From Streptomyces neyagawaensis (GTDB taxonomy: Bacteria; Actinomycetota; Actinomycetes; Streptomycetales; Streptomycetaceae): 64,000 nucleotides of DNA. The position numbers and the translations under genes were made by a program. Under the pieces are notes generated by a model. It was not told the DNA's origin. It saw only the letters and a list, made by a program, of their open reading frames with translations, and did no database searches. Location: assembly GCF_023516595.1 (NCBI RefSeq), contig NZ_JAMGBG010000048.1:1-64000 (forward strand), in the 5' to 3' direction. Shown here one piece after another: positions 39,849-48,700 of the stretch. Numbering within the stretch: the stretch's first letter is position 1; every line of letters starts with the position of its first letter.

Positions 39849-42800
39849 TCACGGGGCGACGGTGTGCGTGTCCGTGGCGGTGGAGCCGGCGAAGTCGGCG
39901 CTGCCGGGGTAGCTGGCGGTGATGGGATGCGTGCCGATATGCAGCGGGACGTTGACGGTGGTGGTGGCGCTGCCGTTGACGAGAGGCGCGGTGACGGGGG
40001 TGCGGTTGTGGAGGGTGAAGGTGACGCTGCCGGTGGGGGTGCCCGCTCCGGGTGCGACAGGTGTGACGGTCGCTGTGAGGGTGAAGGACTGTCCTGGCCA
40101 CGATGGGTCTGGGGAGGAGACCAGGGTGGTGGTCGTCAGTGCCTGGTTGACGGTGTGCGGGTCGGTGCCGCTGGAGCCGGCGAAGCTGGTGCTGCCGGTG
40201 TAGGTGGCGGTGACCGTGTACAGGCCGCTGGACCGGCTGGTGTAGGGGCGGGTGACAGTGGCGCTGCCGGAGGCGAGGGTGGCGGTGACGAGGCTGCTGC
40301 CGTCGCCGAAGTTGAAGACGACGGTGCCGGTGGGGGTGCCCGCTCCGGGGGCGACGGGCACGACGGTGGCGCTGAAGGTCACCGATTGGCCCACCACCGA
40401 CGGGTCCGGCGCAGACGTCACGGTCGTGGTGGTCGATGCCCGGTTCACGGTGTGGGGGTCGATGCCGCTGGAGCCGTTGAAGTCGGTGTCACCGTTGTAG
40501 GTGGCGGTGACGGTGTAGGGGCTGCCGGTCCTGCTGGTGTAGGGGCGTGTGGTGGTGGCGGTGCCGGATGTGAGGGTGGCGGTGAGAGGGCTGGTGCCGT
40601 CGCCGAAGTCGAAGACGACGGTGCCGGTGGGGGTGCCCGCTCCGGGCGAGGCGGGGGCGACGGTGGCGCTGAAGGTCACCGGTTGGCCCACCACCGACGG
40701 GTCCGGCGCCGAGGACACGGTCGTGGTGGTCGACGCCCGGTTCACGGTGTGGGTGTCCGTCCCGCTGGAGCCGGCGAACGCCGTGTTCCCCTCGTAGGTC
40801 GCGGTGACCGTGTACGGGCTGGTGCCTCTGGTGCCGTAGGAGTGGGGGATGGTCGCAGTGCCGGATGTGAGGGTGGTGGTGAGAGGGCTGGTGCCGTCGC
40901 CGAAGTCGAAGACGACGGTGCCGGTGGGGGTGCCCGCTCCGGGGGCGACGGGCACGACGGTGGCGCTGAAGGTCACCGATTGGCCCACCACCGAGGGGTC
41001 CGTCGCTGAGGTGACAAAGGTGGTGGTCGATGCCCGGTTCAGAGTGTGCGAGTGGGTGCCGCTGGAGCCGGTGAAGTCGGTGTCACCGTTGTAGGTGGCG
41101 GTGACCGTGTCGGGGCCGTCTCTCCTGCTGGTGTAGGGGCGGGTGACAGTGGTGGTGCCGCCTGCCAGGGCGGCGGTGGCGGGGGTGGTGCCGTCGCCGA
41201 AGTTGAAGGTGACGGTGCCGGTGGGCGTGCCTGTTCCGGGGGCGACGGGTGCGACGGTGGCGGTGAACGTCACCGGTTGGCCCACCACCGACGGGTCCGG
41301 AGCCGCGGCCACGGTTGTGGTGGTCGACGCCCGGTTCACGGTGTGCAGTGCGGCGCCTCCGGAGGAGACGAAGTCCAGGTCGCCGCTGTAGGTGACGATG
41401 ACCGCGTCGGGGCCGCCGGAGCGGCTGGTGTAGGAGTGGCTCACGGTGGCGGTGCCGTCGGTCAGGGGGACGGTGGCGGGGGTGGCTCCGTCGCCGAAGT
41501 CGAAGGTGACCGTGCCGGTCGGGGTGCCCGCACCGGGGACGAGGGGCACGACGGTGGCGGTGACGGTCACCGCTTCGCCGACCACCGACGGGTCCGGCGC
41601 CGACGTCACGGTCGTGGTGGTCAGAGCCCGGCGCACCCTGTGGGTGTCCGTGCCGGTGGAGCCGGTGAAATCCGCGTCGCCGTCGTAGGCGATGGTGACC
41701 ATGTACGGACTGCCCGCGGCACTCGTATAGGTGTGGTCGGTGGTGGCGACCGCCTCGGTGAGGGGCAGGGTCACGGGCGCGGTCCCGTCGCCGAAGTCGA
41801 GCGTGACGGTGCCGGTCGGGGTGCCCGCACCAGGGGCGACGGGCACGACGGTGGCGGTGAAGGTCACCGGCTCGCCCACGACGGACGGGTTCGGTACGGA
41901 CGCCAGCGCCGTGGTGGTCGATGCCTGGCCCACGATGTGGGTGTGGGTTGCGGCGGAGCCGGCGAAGTCCGCGTCGTCGTCGTAGGTGGCGGTGACCGTG
42001 TACGGGTTGCCGCTGGTGGTGGCATAGGCATGGATGATCACCGCTGTGCCGTCCAGGACCGGGGCGGCGGCCGGTGTCGTACCGTCGCCGAAGTCGAAGA
42101 CGACCGTGCCGGTGGGGGTGCCCGCTCCGGGTGTGACGGGCTCGACGTTGGCGGTGAAGGTGACCGGCTCGCCTACCACGGCCGGCTCGGGTGAGGAGGT
42201 GACCGAGGTGGTCGTGGGGGCCGGGTTCACGATCTGGACGTCGTACCCCGCGGAGGAGCTCAGCTCTTCGTTGTCGCTGGTGTAGACGGCGATGACCGGG
42301 TAGGGGCTGCCGGTGCCGGAGGTGTAGGTGTGGCTGATGGTGGCGGTCCCGCCCGACAAGGTGGCGGGGGCCTGTGGTGTGCCGTCGCCGAAGTCGAAGG
42401 TGACCGTGCCGGTGGGAGTGCCCGCGCCGGGGTCGGCGGGGGTGACGGTGGCGGTGAAGGTGACGGACTGCCAGACAGTCGACGGATCGGGCGCGGAGGT
42501 CACCGTTGTGGTGGTGGCCAGGACGTCGGCCAGCACCCGGTGGGTGCGGACGTCGGTGGAGGAGGCGTAGTCGGTGTCTCCGCTGTAGAAGGCGGTGATC
42601 GTGTAGGTGGCGTCGCCGGCCGGGTAGGTGTGGGTGGCTGTGGCCGCACCGTCCACGAGGGGCTGCTCGACAGCTGGTGTGCTGTCGCCGAAGTCGACGG
42701 TCACGGTGCCCGTCGGCCGCCCGCTGCCGGGGGCTGCCACGATGACCCGCACCGTGACGGACACCGGCCCGTCGGGATTCGACGGCTCCGGGCTGGACAC

Positions 42801-44540
42801 GACCGTCGTCGAGGTGGGCGCCGGTGCCACCGCCTGCTCCGCGGAGTCCGACGACGGCGCGAAGTGCAGGTCCCCGCTGTAGGCGGCTGTGACCGTGTAC
42901 GGGCTGCCGCCTGTGTTGAGGTAGGTGTGCGTCGCTGTCGCCACCCCGTCCGCCACCACGGCGGTGACAGGAATGGATCCGTCTCCGAAGTCGAACCAGA
43001 CCGTACCCGTGGGCGTTCCCGTCCCGGCAGCGGCAGGGGCCACCTCCGCGGTGAAGGTGACCCGCTCGCCCACCACGGGCAGTACAGGTGAGGAGGTCAG
43101 CGTGGTGGTCGTCGGCGGATCGACATAGGTGTAGGAGGGGCCGCTGGCGACGCCGCCCAGCGTGGCCACCACGACAGGGACCTTGGTGACGGTTCCGGGA
43201 GGAGCGGGGGGTGCGGGTGGCACGGTGAGGGTGAGCCGGCCGTCGGAGACCACGGTCGGATACACGCTGGTGGTGCCCAGGCGTACTTCCTGCGTGGTGT
43301 ACAGGCCGATGCCGGTGATGGTCAGGGTGTTGCCTCCCGCCGTGTGACCGGAGACCGGCGCCACGGTCCGGATCCGCGGGGGCTGCAGGTAGAAGAACGT
43401 GCCGATCGTGCGGGTGACGCCGGCGGCGGTGACCGTGACCGGGACCGCGCCGGTGCCCGCAGGAGTGACGACGGTGATGGTGGCGTCGTCCACCACCGTG
43501 AAGGAGGCGGCCGGGCGGTCGCCGAACCGGACCTGGGTGGTGCCGAGGAAACCTCGCCCGGAGAGGATGACCGCACTGCCACCGCCGGTGGGCCCCTGGT
43601 CGGGAGAGACCGGCACCGGGATGTTCAGCACGCTCACCGCGTCAGCCCCGGCATCGGCCACGTAGATATGACGACTGTCGCGGGTGACAGCGAGGCCTCT
43701 CAAGGCGCCCAGCCCGGTGACCGTCGCGGTGCGGGCGTTGGTGGCCAGGTTGATCACCGCGAGCGCACCGGAGCCGCTCTCGGTGACGTAGGCCAGGGCG
43801 CCGCGGGGACCCATGGCCAGCGAGACGGGGGCGTCGAAGCCGCCGATCACGGTGGCGACGGTGTACGTGGTGGTGTCCACCACGCTGACCGTGCCGGCTC
43901 CCTGGTCGGCGACGTACAAGCGCTGGCCGTCCGGGGTGACGGCCAGGCCTCGGGGCCGGGTGAACCCGCCGATCGTGGCCACGACCGTCAGCGCGTCGGT
44001 GCCGATGACCGTGACCGTGCCGACGCCGCTGACGTACGCGTACGGCGCGTCCGGGGAGAGCACTACCTCATACGGGGTGCTGCCCACCGTCACGCTCGTC
44101 ACGACGGTGCGCGTGGCGGTGTCCAGCACGACGAGGCGGCCTGTGTCCTCGCTGACCACGTAGGCGCGGCTGCCGTCGAGGGAGAACGCGATGCCGGCCG
44201 GGGAGGAAATGCCCCCGATCGTCGCCGTGACGGTGTTCGTCGCGGTGTCGATCACACTGACCGTCCCGGAAGAGGAGTTGCCCACGTAGGCCTCGGCCCC
44301 GGCGGGGTCGACGGCGACTCCCCACGGACCGGATCCCACCGGGATGGTGGCGGTGGCGGAACGGGTCCCGGTGTCCAAGGCGGTCACCGTGTCCGAGCCG
44401 AAGTTCGTCACATAGCCCGCGCGACCGAGACGGCCCACGGCGACTCGGGCGGGGCTGTCACCCACCGGGATGACGGCGATCGGGGCGGCGGAAAGCGCGG
44501 CGGCCACGGCACGCGCGCGCGGAAGCAGATCGACGGACAA
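39849..44540 (-). CDS. giant YVTN-propeller / IPT / Ig-PKD-repeat surface-type protein
   Basis: 1563 aa from TTG at 44540, with a GGGAG upstream. Residues about 15-315 are a beta-propeller of YVTN repeats (GYVTNFGSDTVTALDTGTRS, AYVGNSSSGTVSVIDTATNT and so on). About 316-475 are two IPT/TIG domains (SPDQGPTGGGSAVILSGRGF; SGHTAGGNTLTITG). From about 480 to the end come eleven Ig/PKD-like modules of nearly 99 residues, each beginning like TTTTVTSAPDPSVVGQ and containing GTPTGTVVFDFGDG. The last module lacks the FDFGDG loop. No convincing signal peptide is seen (start MSVDLLPRARAVAAALSAAP), which is odd for such a protein. It is likely extracellular and adhesive or structural; function unknown. 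Confidence 0.8.
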   Translation of the reverse strand: MSVDLLPRARAVAAALSAAPIAVIPVGDSPARVAVGRLGRAGYVTNFGSDTVTALDTGTRSATATIPVGSGPWGVAVDPAGAEAYVGNSSSGTVSVIDTATNTVTATIGGISSPAGIAFSLDGSRAYVVSEDTGRLVVLDTATRTVVTSVTVGSTPYEVVLSPDAPYAYVSGVGTVTVIGTDALTVVATIGGFTRPRGLAVTPDGQRLYVADQGAGTVSVVDTTTYTVATVIGGFDAPVSLAMGPRGALAYVTESGSGALAVINLATNARTATVTGLGALRGLAVTRDSRHIYVADAGADAVSVLNIPVPVSPDQGPTGGGSAVILSGRGFLGTTQVRFGDRPAASFTVVDDATITVVTPAGTGAVPVTVTAAGVTRTIGTFFYLQPPRIRTVAPVSGHTAGGNTLTITGIGLYTTQEVRLGTTSVYPTVVSDGRLTLTVPPAPPAPPGTVTKVPVVVATLGGVASGPSYTYVDPPTTTTLTSSPVLPVVGERVTFTAEVAPAAAGTGTPTGTVWFDFGDGSIPVTAVVADGVATATHTYLNTGGSPYTVTAAYSGDLHFAPSSDSAEQAVAPAPTSTTVVSSPEPSNPDGPVSVTVRVIVAAPGSGRPTGTVTVDFGDSTPAVEQPLVDGAATATHTYPAGDATYTITAFYSGDTDYASSTDVRTHRVLADVLATTTTVTSAPDPSTVWQSVTFTATVTPADPGAGTPTGTVTFDFGDGTPQAPATLSGGTATISHTYTSGTGSPYPVIAVYTSDNEELSSSAGYDVQIVNPAPTTTSVTSSPEPAVVGEPVTFTANVEPVTPGAGTPTGTVVFDFGDGTTPAAAPVLDGTAVIIHAYATTSGNPYTVTATYDDDADFAGSAATHTHIVGQASTTTALASVPNPSVVGEPVTFTATVVPVAPGAGTPTGTVTLDFGDGTAPVTLPLTEAVATTDHTYTSAAGSPYMVTIAYDGDADFTGSTGTDTHRVRRALTTTTVTSAPDPSVVGEAVTVTATVVPLVPGAGTPTGTVTFDFGDGATPATVPLTDGTATVSHSYTSRSGGPDAVIVTYSGDLDFVSSGGAALHTVNRASTTTTVAAAPDPSVVGQPVTFTATVAPVAPGTGTPTGTVTFNFGDGTTPATAALAGGTTTVTRPYTSRRDGPDTVTATYNGDTDFTGSSGTHSHTLNRASTTTFVTSATDPSVVGQSVTFSATVVPVAPGAGTPTGTVVFDFGDGTSPLTTTLTSGTATIPHSYGTRGTSPYTVTATYEGNTAFAGSSGTDTHTVNRASTTTTVSSAPDPSVVGQPVTFSATVAPASPGAGTPTGTVVFDFGDGTSPLTATLTSGTATTTRPYTSRTGSPYTVTATYNGDTDFNGSSGIDPHTVNRASTTTTVTSAPDPSVVGQSVTFSATVVPVAPGAGTPTGTVVFNFGDGSSLVTATLASGSATVTRPYTSRSSGLYTVTATYTGSTSFAGSSGTDPHTVNQALTTTTLVSSPDPSWPGQSFTLTATVTPVAPGAGTPTGSVTFTLHNRTPVTAPLVNGSATTTVNVPLHIGTHPITASYPGSADFAGSTATDTHTVAP
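39860..43120 (-). repeat. eleven tandem ~297-bp modules encoding Ig/PKD-like domains
   Basis: A period of about 297 bases is shown by recurring DNA for the GTPTGTV-x-FDFGDG motif and the DPSVVGQ segment. Modules 5-10 (about 40140-42000) are most alike, indicating recent duplication; modules 1-3 near 42500-43100 are the most diverged. The antisense strand shows a ladder of 80-codon open frames with the same period, which are shadows of the repeats. Confidence 0.85.
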
Positions 44541-44677
44541 GAGCAGCTCCCTCTCCTCGGGACGGCCCTTGCCGGGGAGGACCCGCCCATGAGGCCCGGT
44601 CAGGCCGTCGTGGGCGGGAAGGTGACGAAGCGCCGTGCCAGGGCCGGCGGCACGGCGCGCCGTCGCGGGAGGAGGGA

Positions 44678-45424
44678 TCAGATGCCGGGGCCGGCGACGT
44701 ACGTGAACGCGCCGACTGCCGTGTCCGATCCCGCGGGATTGGACACCACGACGTCGACCGCCCCCGCGGTGCCGGGCGGAGTGACCGCCGACAGCGTGGT
44801 CGCGTTGATCACCGAGAACGGTGCCGGGGCGCCGTCGAAGGTGACCGAGTCGGTGGTGTCGAGGTTGGTGCCGGTGATGGTCACCGCCGTGCCGCCCGAG
44901 GTCGGGCCCGAGGTCGGGGTGAGGGAGGTGACCGTCGGGGCGTCGACGTAGGTGTAGGTCAGACCGTTGTTGGTGCCGCCGGCCGTGGTCACGCTGACCG
45001 AGACGGGGCCCGCGGCAGCGCCGGCAGGGACGGTGACGCTGAGGGAGCTGTCGGAGTTCACCGTCGGGGTGGCGGTGACGCCACCGAAGGACACGCTGGT
45101 GGCCGTCGACAGGCCGGTGCCGGTCAGGGTGATGGTGTTGCCGCCGGCCAGCGGGCCGGAAGTGGTGCCCAGGGACGACTTGAACGGGGCGCCGACATAG
45201 AAGAACGACACCGGGTTGCTGGTGCCGCCAGGAGTCGTCACGGTGACACCAACGGTGCCGGTGCCGGACGGGGAGACGGCGGTGACCTGAGTCGGGGAGA
45301 CCTGCGTGATGTTGGTGGCCGACTTGCTGCCGAACTTCACCGCGCTGGTGTTGGACAGGTTCGTGCCCGTGATGGTCACCAGCGTGCCACCACCGGTGGA
45401 ACCCTGATTCGGAGAGATAGGCAT
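44678..45424 (-). CDS. protein of three IPT/TIG domains
   Basis: 248 aa from ATG at 45424, with GAGGAG upstream. Three consecutive IPT/TIG immunoglobulin-like domains: 1-80 (SPNQGSTGGGTLVTITGTNL), 81-165 (SGPLAGGNTITLTGTGLSTA) and 166-248 (SGPTSGGTAVTITGTNLDTT). There is no signal peptide, catalytic motif or membrane segment. The opening P-x-SP-x-QG-x-TGGG is repeated in the IPT part of the giant protein downstream (gap 137 bases, same strand), so the genes are probably cotranscribed and related. It may be a stand-alone binding module; how it would be exported is unclear. Confidence 0.75.
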   Translation of the reverse strand: MPISPNQGSTGGGTLVTITGTNLSNTSAVKFGSKSATNITQVSPTQVTAVSPSGTGTVGVTVTTPGGTSNPVSFFYVGAPFKSSLGTTSGPLAGGNTITLTGTGLSTATSVSFGGVTATPTVNSDSSLSVTVPAGAAAGPVSVSVTTAGGTNNGLTYTYVDAPTVTSLTPTSGPTSGGTAVTITGTNLDTTDSVTFDGAPAPFSVINATTLSAVTPPGTAGAVDVVVSNPAGSDTAVGAFTYVAGPGI

Positions 45425-46274
45425 GGCGGAACTCCTCGCATGGATCTCAAGGAACTGACGAGGAACCAGCAGGACCAGCCAGCCCGCCGCCGCGGCGCGT
45501 CACAGGGACGGGGACGCCAAGCGGTCAACGCCGACAGGGCCAGGGAAGACGAACAGCCGTACTGCCACGAACGCAGCCACACCTACAACATCCGGCGTCT
45601 GCTGTGGGCACAGAGAAAACCGGCAACAGCTGCCTGTTCGAAGGCTCCCCCGGCACAGGGATGGGCAGCCCGCCGGTTCACACTCTTAGTGACCCACACG
45701 GCCAACCGAGTGACAAGAGGCCACCCACCCCAATCACCCGAACGAGGTAGCCCCTCGCTTTGGGCGTGACTCAAGACCAGCCTGAAGGACAACGCTAGTA
45801 CCTGGAAAGCACCACTGTGACCTGGGAAGAAACGCTCAGGGCGAGGATGACTCACTCGCCTCCCCCCAACGGGCCATCGGTTAACGATCGTCAGGGCCGA
45901 CAGTCACAACGGTTAACGATCGTCAGGGCACGACAGTCACAACGGACGCCAAGGCACAGAGCCGCCAGAAAGCCGAGCCAAGACCACAGTGCTCGGATCG
46001 CATGGTCGGCAACAGTGCTCCCGATCCCCTCCAGCAGCTCCTGCACTCAGTGGGCGAACGCTCGAAAACCGGCTCGTCTGCCGAGCGCAGCACTCCCTTC
46101 ACAGAAGCTCACTGGCGGACCTGCCCAGTGCTGCTTGCCTGAGAGCCGAATAGCGCACGATCCGAGTACTGCCTCTCCACCAGTTCAAACGCACGCTCGG
46201 TCGCCTGACCCGGGTTCTTCAAAGGACAGCCGAGCACCGTGATCGGCGGCCGGAGCGGGAGATCAGGACACCGC
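45425..46274. other. 850-base region without a recognised gene
   Basis: Upstream flank of the IPT gene. Frames here look like GC shadows with low-complexity arginine/proline/serine translations. The only structure noted is the tandem repeat at 45879-45943. Promoters for the minus-strand IPT/giant-protein unit should lie near 45430-45550, but no clear boxes were identified. Confidence 0.4.
45879..45943. repeat. 32-33-bp tandem repeat, two copies
   Basis: GGTTAACGATCGTCAGGGC followed by CGACAGTCACAAC occurs at 45879-45910 and again at 45911-45943, with a single inserted A in the second copy. Each holds the palindrome CGATCG and the near-palindrome GTTAACGATCG. It could be a paired protein-binding site or a chance duplication. 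Confidence 0.65.
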
Positions 46275-46397
46275 TCAGGCGACCATGACGGTAACCACCA
46301 CCGAGACGATGGCTACAAGCAGGCCCAGGATGCCGACGATGGCTCCGATGGCTCCGGACAGGCCGGGGCTCGTTGTCAGGTGTTGCCACCACATCAT
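46275..46397 (-). CDS. 40-aa hydrophobic peptide, possible
   Basis: From ATG at 46397: MMWWQHLTTSPGLSGAIGAI, then a long hydrophobic helix (VGILGLLVAIVSVVVTVMVA) to TGA at 46275. The composition is that of a single-pass membrane peptide, unusual for random GC-rich sequence, which gives arginine-rich frames. No good ribosome site was seen, and the frame continues open upstream through IS5 debris, so it may be accidental. Confidence 0.35.
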   Translation of the reverse strand: MMWWQHLTTSPGLSGAIGAIVGILGLLVAIVSVVVTVMVA

Positions 46398-46454
46398 GGG
46401 TCTGCCGCACGATCGGGTGACATCTGAACTGGCTTGCCCTGTGGGGCGGGTGGG

Positions 46455-46866
46455 AAGGATGTCGCTGTGCAGATCCCCGGGCTTGCCGCGGTCGGTCGGA
46501 TTCGGTCTCGTCAGAGGCCCCCCTTTACAGCCCGCATGCTGACGGAGTCGATCGCGCAGCGCGACCAGTCCAGTTCCCCGCGGGCGCCGAGTTCGTCGAG
46601 GATGACGCGGTGGAGCCTGGCCCAGACCCGGGCCCGGCTCCACTGGGCGAAACGTCGGCAGACCGTCTGCCGGCTCGGGCCGGACACAGGCGGGAGCTGC
46701 CGCCAGGTGCGACCCGAGGTCGCCACGAAGATGATCGCGGCCAAGGCTTCACGAGCACCCGCTCGACGCCGGCCGCCGCCCTGCGGGCGTATGACCTCGG
46801 CGGTACCACCCGCCGGAACAGCACCCACAACTCGTCCGACACCAGCCGCTCAACCAGATCCGTCAT
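46455..46866 (-). pseudogene. IS5-family transposase N-terminal remnant
   Basis: From ATG at 46866: MTDLVERLVSDELWVLFRRV, then after a one-base frame change near 46800, EVIRPQGGGRRRAGAREALA, FVATSGRTWRQLPPVSGPSR, and ELDWSRCAIDSVSMRAVKGG with the first catalytic Asp, then LTRPNPTDRGKPG in a further frame. Similarity ends near 46455. The C-terminal half with the remaining D and E is absent. Dead IS5 (IS1647/IS112-like) element. Confidence 0.75.
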
Positions 46867-46958
46867 GCACGTTTCAACGAACGAGCACACCAAAGAACGA
46901 CGTCTAAAACAAGCTCAGTGCCACGGAGAGGTGTGTCCTGCGCAGCCGCAGCCTTCGC

Positions 46959-47984
46959 TCAGCGTGCGGCGGCGGCAGTGGGCCTCGGGGCAGCCGTCGA
47001 GGCCCGGGCGTCGGCGCGGAGCATGGACGCACCGGCCGGGGTGAGGGTGTGCAGTACGTGCCCGCCGTGTCGGCTGCTGATCAGCAGACCCGCGCCGCGC
47101 AGTACCCCGGCGTGTTTGCTGACGGAGGACGGGGAGATTCCCGCCGCGCGGGCAATCTCCCCGGTGGTGGCGCCCGCTCCCGACGCCGTGATCCGCAGCA
47201 CGGTCGCCCGGGTGCGCCCGAGCAGTGCGGTCAGCGGGGTGGCGAGAGTCGCTGCGGCCGGTTCGTGCAACAAGGGGTGGAACAGCACGGGCGGCAGACG
47301 GGGGTCGGCCAGGCTGACGGGATTGTCCCAGCAGAAGTAGGACGGTACGAGCCGTATGCCCCGGCCGTCCAGGTGCAGGTCCCGATCTGCCGGATAGCGG
47401 ACGTTGAGGACCGGCGGCTCCCAGCGCATGGCGGGCCCGAGTCCGGCCAGCATCCCCTGGACACCGCCGTCGAGCAGGTGGCGGCAGGACGCCGACCGCT
47501 TGGCCTCCAGGTGAGCGTGGATCCTGTCGGCGAACGGGCGCACGGCGACGTCATGGTAGGCGCGGATCGCGGCCGCGAGATCCCGGCGCTCCTGCGTGCC
47601 GGTCAGCCGTCGCACCCACGTCGGCGCTCCGACTTTCCCTTCCAGCAGGGCCAGTTCGTGGCTCACACGGTCGGCCGGCGTGGACACGATGGCGTCGAGT
47701 CCGGCGTCCAGCCCCCCGTCGGCACAGCTCGGCCGGCTGGGTGTCAGGAAGTCAGGGAAGTACCGAGCTCTGGGAAACAGCGGCAGCAGCACCTCGCGCA
47801 CGGTGCGGTCGAGTTGCCGCTCACGTAGTCGGGTGTGGGTAGTCCGATACCACTCGGCATACGCCCAACGGCCCGCGCGGGTCTGGAAGCGGTGCAGGCT
47901 CGCGGCCACCTCCCAGAGCGCGTCAGGTGCCTTGGCCACCCGGGTCGTCGCCAGGTCGGCGTCCGTGAAGTGGATCCGGAGCAT
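46959..47984 (-). CDS. winged-helix (ArsR-like) transcriptional regulator with large N-terminal domain
   Basis: 341 aa from ATG at 47984 (MLRIHFTDADLATTRVAKAP). The N-terminal 250 residues follow a pattern common to Streptomyces ArsR-type regulators (PDALWEVAASLHRFQTRAGR, then DRIHAHLEAKRSASCRHLLD). The C-terminal winged helix is TPLTALLGRTRATVLRITAS, GEIARAAGISPSSVSKHAGV and LRGAGLLISSRHGGHVLHTL (about 262-325). The upstream continuation of the frame lacks similarity. It is divergent from the I36-type gene at 48092 with 107 bases between, and could control it. Confidence 0.8.
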   Translation of the reverse strand: MLRIHFTDADLATTRVAKAPDALWEVAASLHRFQTRAGRWAYAEWYRTTHTRLRERQLDRTVREVLLPLFPRARYFPDFLTPSRPSCADGGLDAGLDAIVSTPADRVSHELALLEGKVGAPTWVRRLTGTQERRDLAAAIRAYHDVAVRPFADRIHAHLEAKRSASCRHLLDGGVQGMLAGLGPAMRWEPPVLNVRYPADRDLHLDGRGIRLVPSYFCWDNPVSLADPRLPPVLFHPLLHEPAAATLATPLTALLGRTRATVLRITASGAGATTGEIARAAGISPSSVSKHAGVLRGAGLLISSRHGGHVLHTLTPAGASMLRADARASTAAPRPTAAAAR

Positions 47985-48091
47985 GCCGTTCCCCCCTGCA
48001 GCCAGGGCTTTTTCCTTCTGGCGACACAGCATGGCCAGGTGGGGCTGGTGCTGGCAATAGTGAAGGCGACCAACTCGAACAGTTAGGGGGA

Positions 48092-48589
48092 ATGATGAGG
48101 CGTATATTGGCCATGATCGCAGGAGTGGTACTGCTGCTGGGTGGCATGGCCGGTACCTCGGTGGCCAGTTCGGCGAACAGTGCCGGAAGTCAGAATTCGG
48201 TGTCTGCGACGGTGGCACTCAAATCGGTGAAGATTGCCGCAGCGCCGGCCGGATGCAGTCCGGGAAACTTCTGCTTCTGGCCGAATGCCAATTACTCGCC
48301 GTCGGGAAATCCGGGCGAGCTATCCGGTAGGAACGCCGACTGGTCCGTCTTCCGTCGCGGCGACTGTCCCAACAACAACTGGGACAACTGCGCGTCCTCG
48401 GACTACAACAACGGAAACAGCTGCGAAGCCATCGTCTGGACCGGAAGGTCGTACACAGGAACCGCGGGCATGGTCTTGCGCGGTACAGGCGGAAACTTCA
48501 ACTCCACGTTCAACAACGCCGTCTCTTCGAACAGCTGGGCAACCGCTTCCGGCGGTACGAGCTCGGCATGCGGCGGCCCCGTGCCGTAA
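48092..48589 (+). CDS. secreted peptidase-inhibitor family I36 protein
   Basis: 165 aa. A signal peptide (MMRRILAMIAGVVLLLGGMA) ends near SVASS. The mature domain has the I36/SMPI-like beta-gamma fold pattern: CSPGNFCFWPNANYSPSGNP, DCPNNNWDNCASSDYNNGNS, and aromatic WTGRSYTGTAGMVL near the end, with six cysteines for disulfides. In this family SMPI inhibits metalloproteases; other members have unknown targets. AGGGGGA at 48084-48090 precedes the ATG pair at 48092/48095. It is followed by a lipoprotein gene 111 bases away, perhaps cotranscribed. Confidence 0.75.
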   Translation: MMRRILAMIAGVVLLLGGMAGTSVASSANSAGSQNSVSATVALKSVKIAAAPAGCSPGNFCFWPNANYSPSGNPGELSGRNADWSVFRRGDCPNNNWDNCASSDYNNGNSCEAIVWTGRSYTGTAGMVLRGTGGNFNSTFNNAVSSNSWATASGGTSSACGGPVP

Positions 48590-48700
48590 CCGGTACCCAG
48601 AAGAACCCTGCCGTTCCAAGGTGTCCGCGGGCAACCGCCTGCGGACACCGAGCTTCTTGCGCCACCTTCCCACCCGACGACCGAGAGGGGTCCGGGCACC

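Noticed and set aside
42886-43128. PKD-type FDFGDG loops as calcium-binding enzyme motif
   Set aside because: They recur in every module with a fixed position and no accompanying catalytic residues, so they are structural features of the Ig/PKD-like units.
39860-43130. A ladder of plus-strand open frames of about 80 codons, 297 bases apart
   Set aside because: They are antisense shadows of the Ig/PKD repeat modules; the regular spacing reflects the repeats of the minus-strand gene, and their translations are valine/proline monotony without family features.
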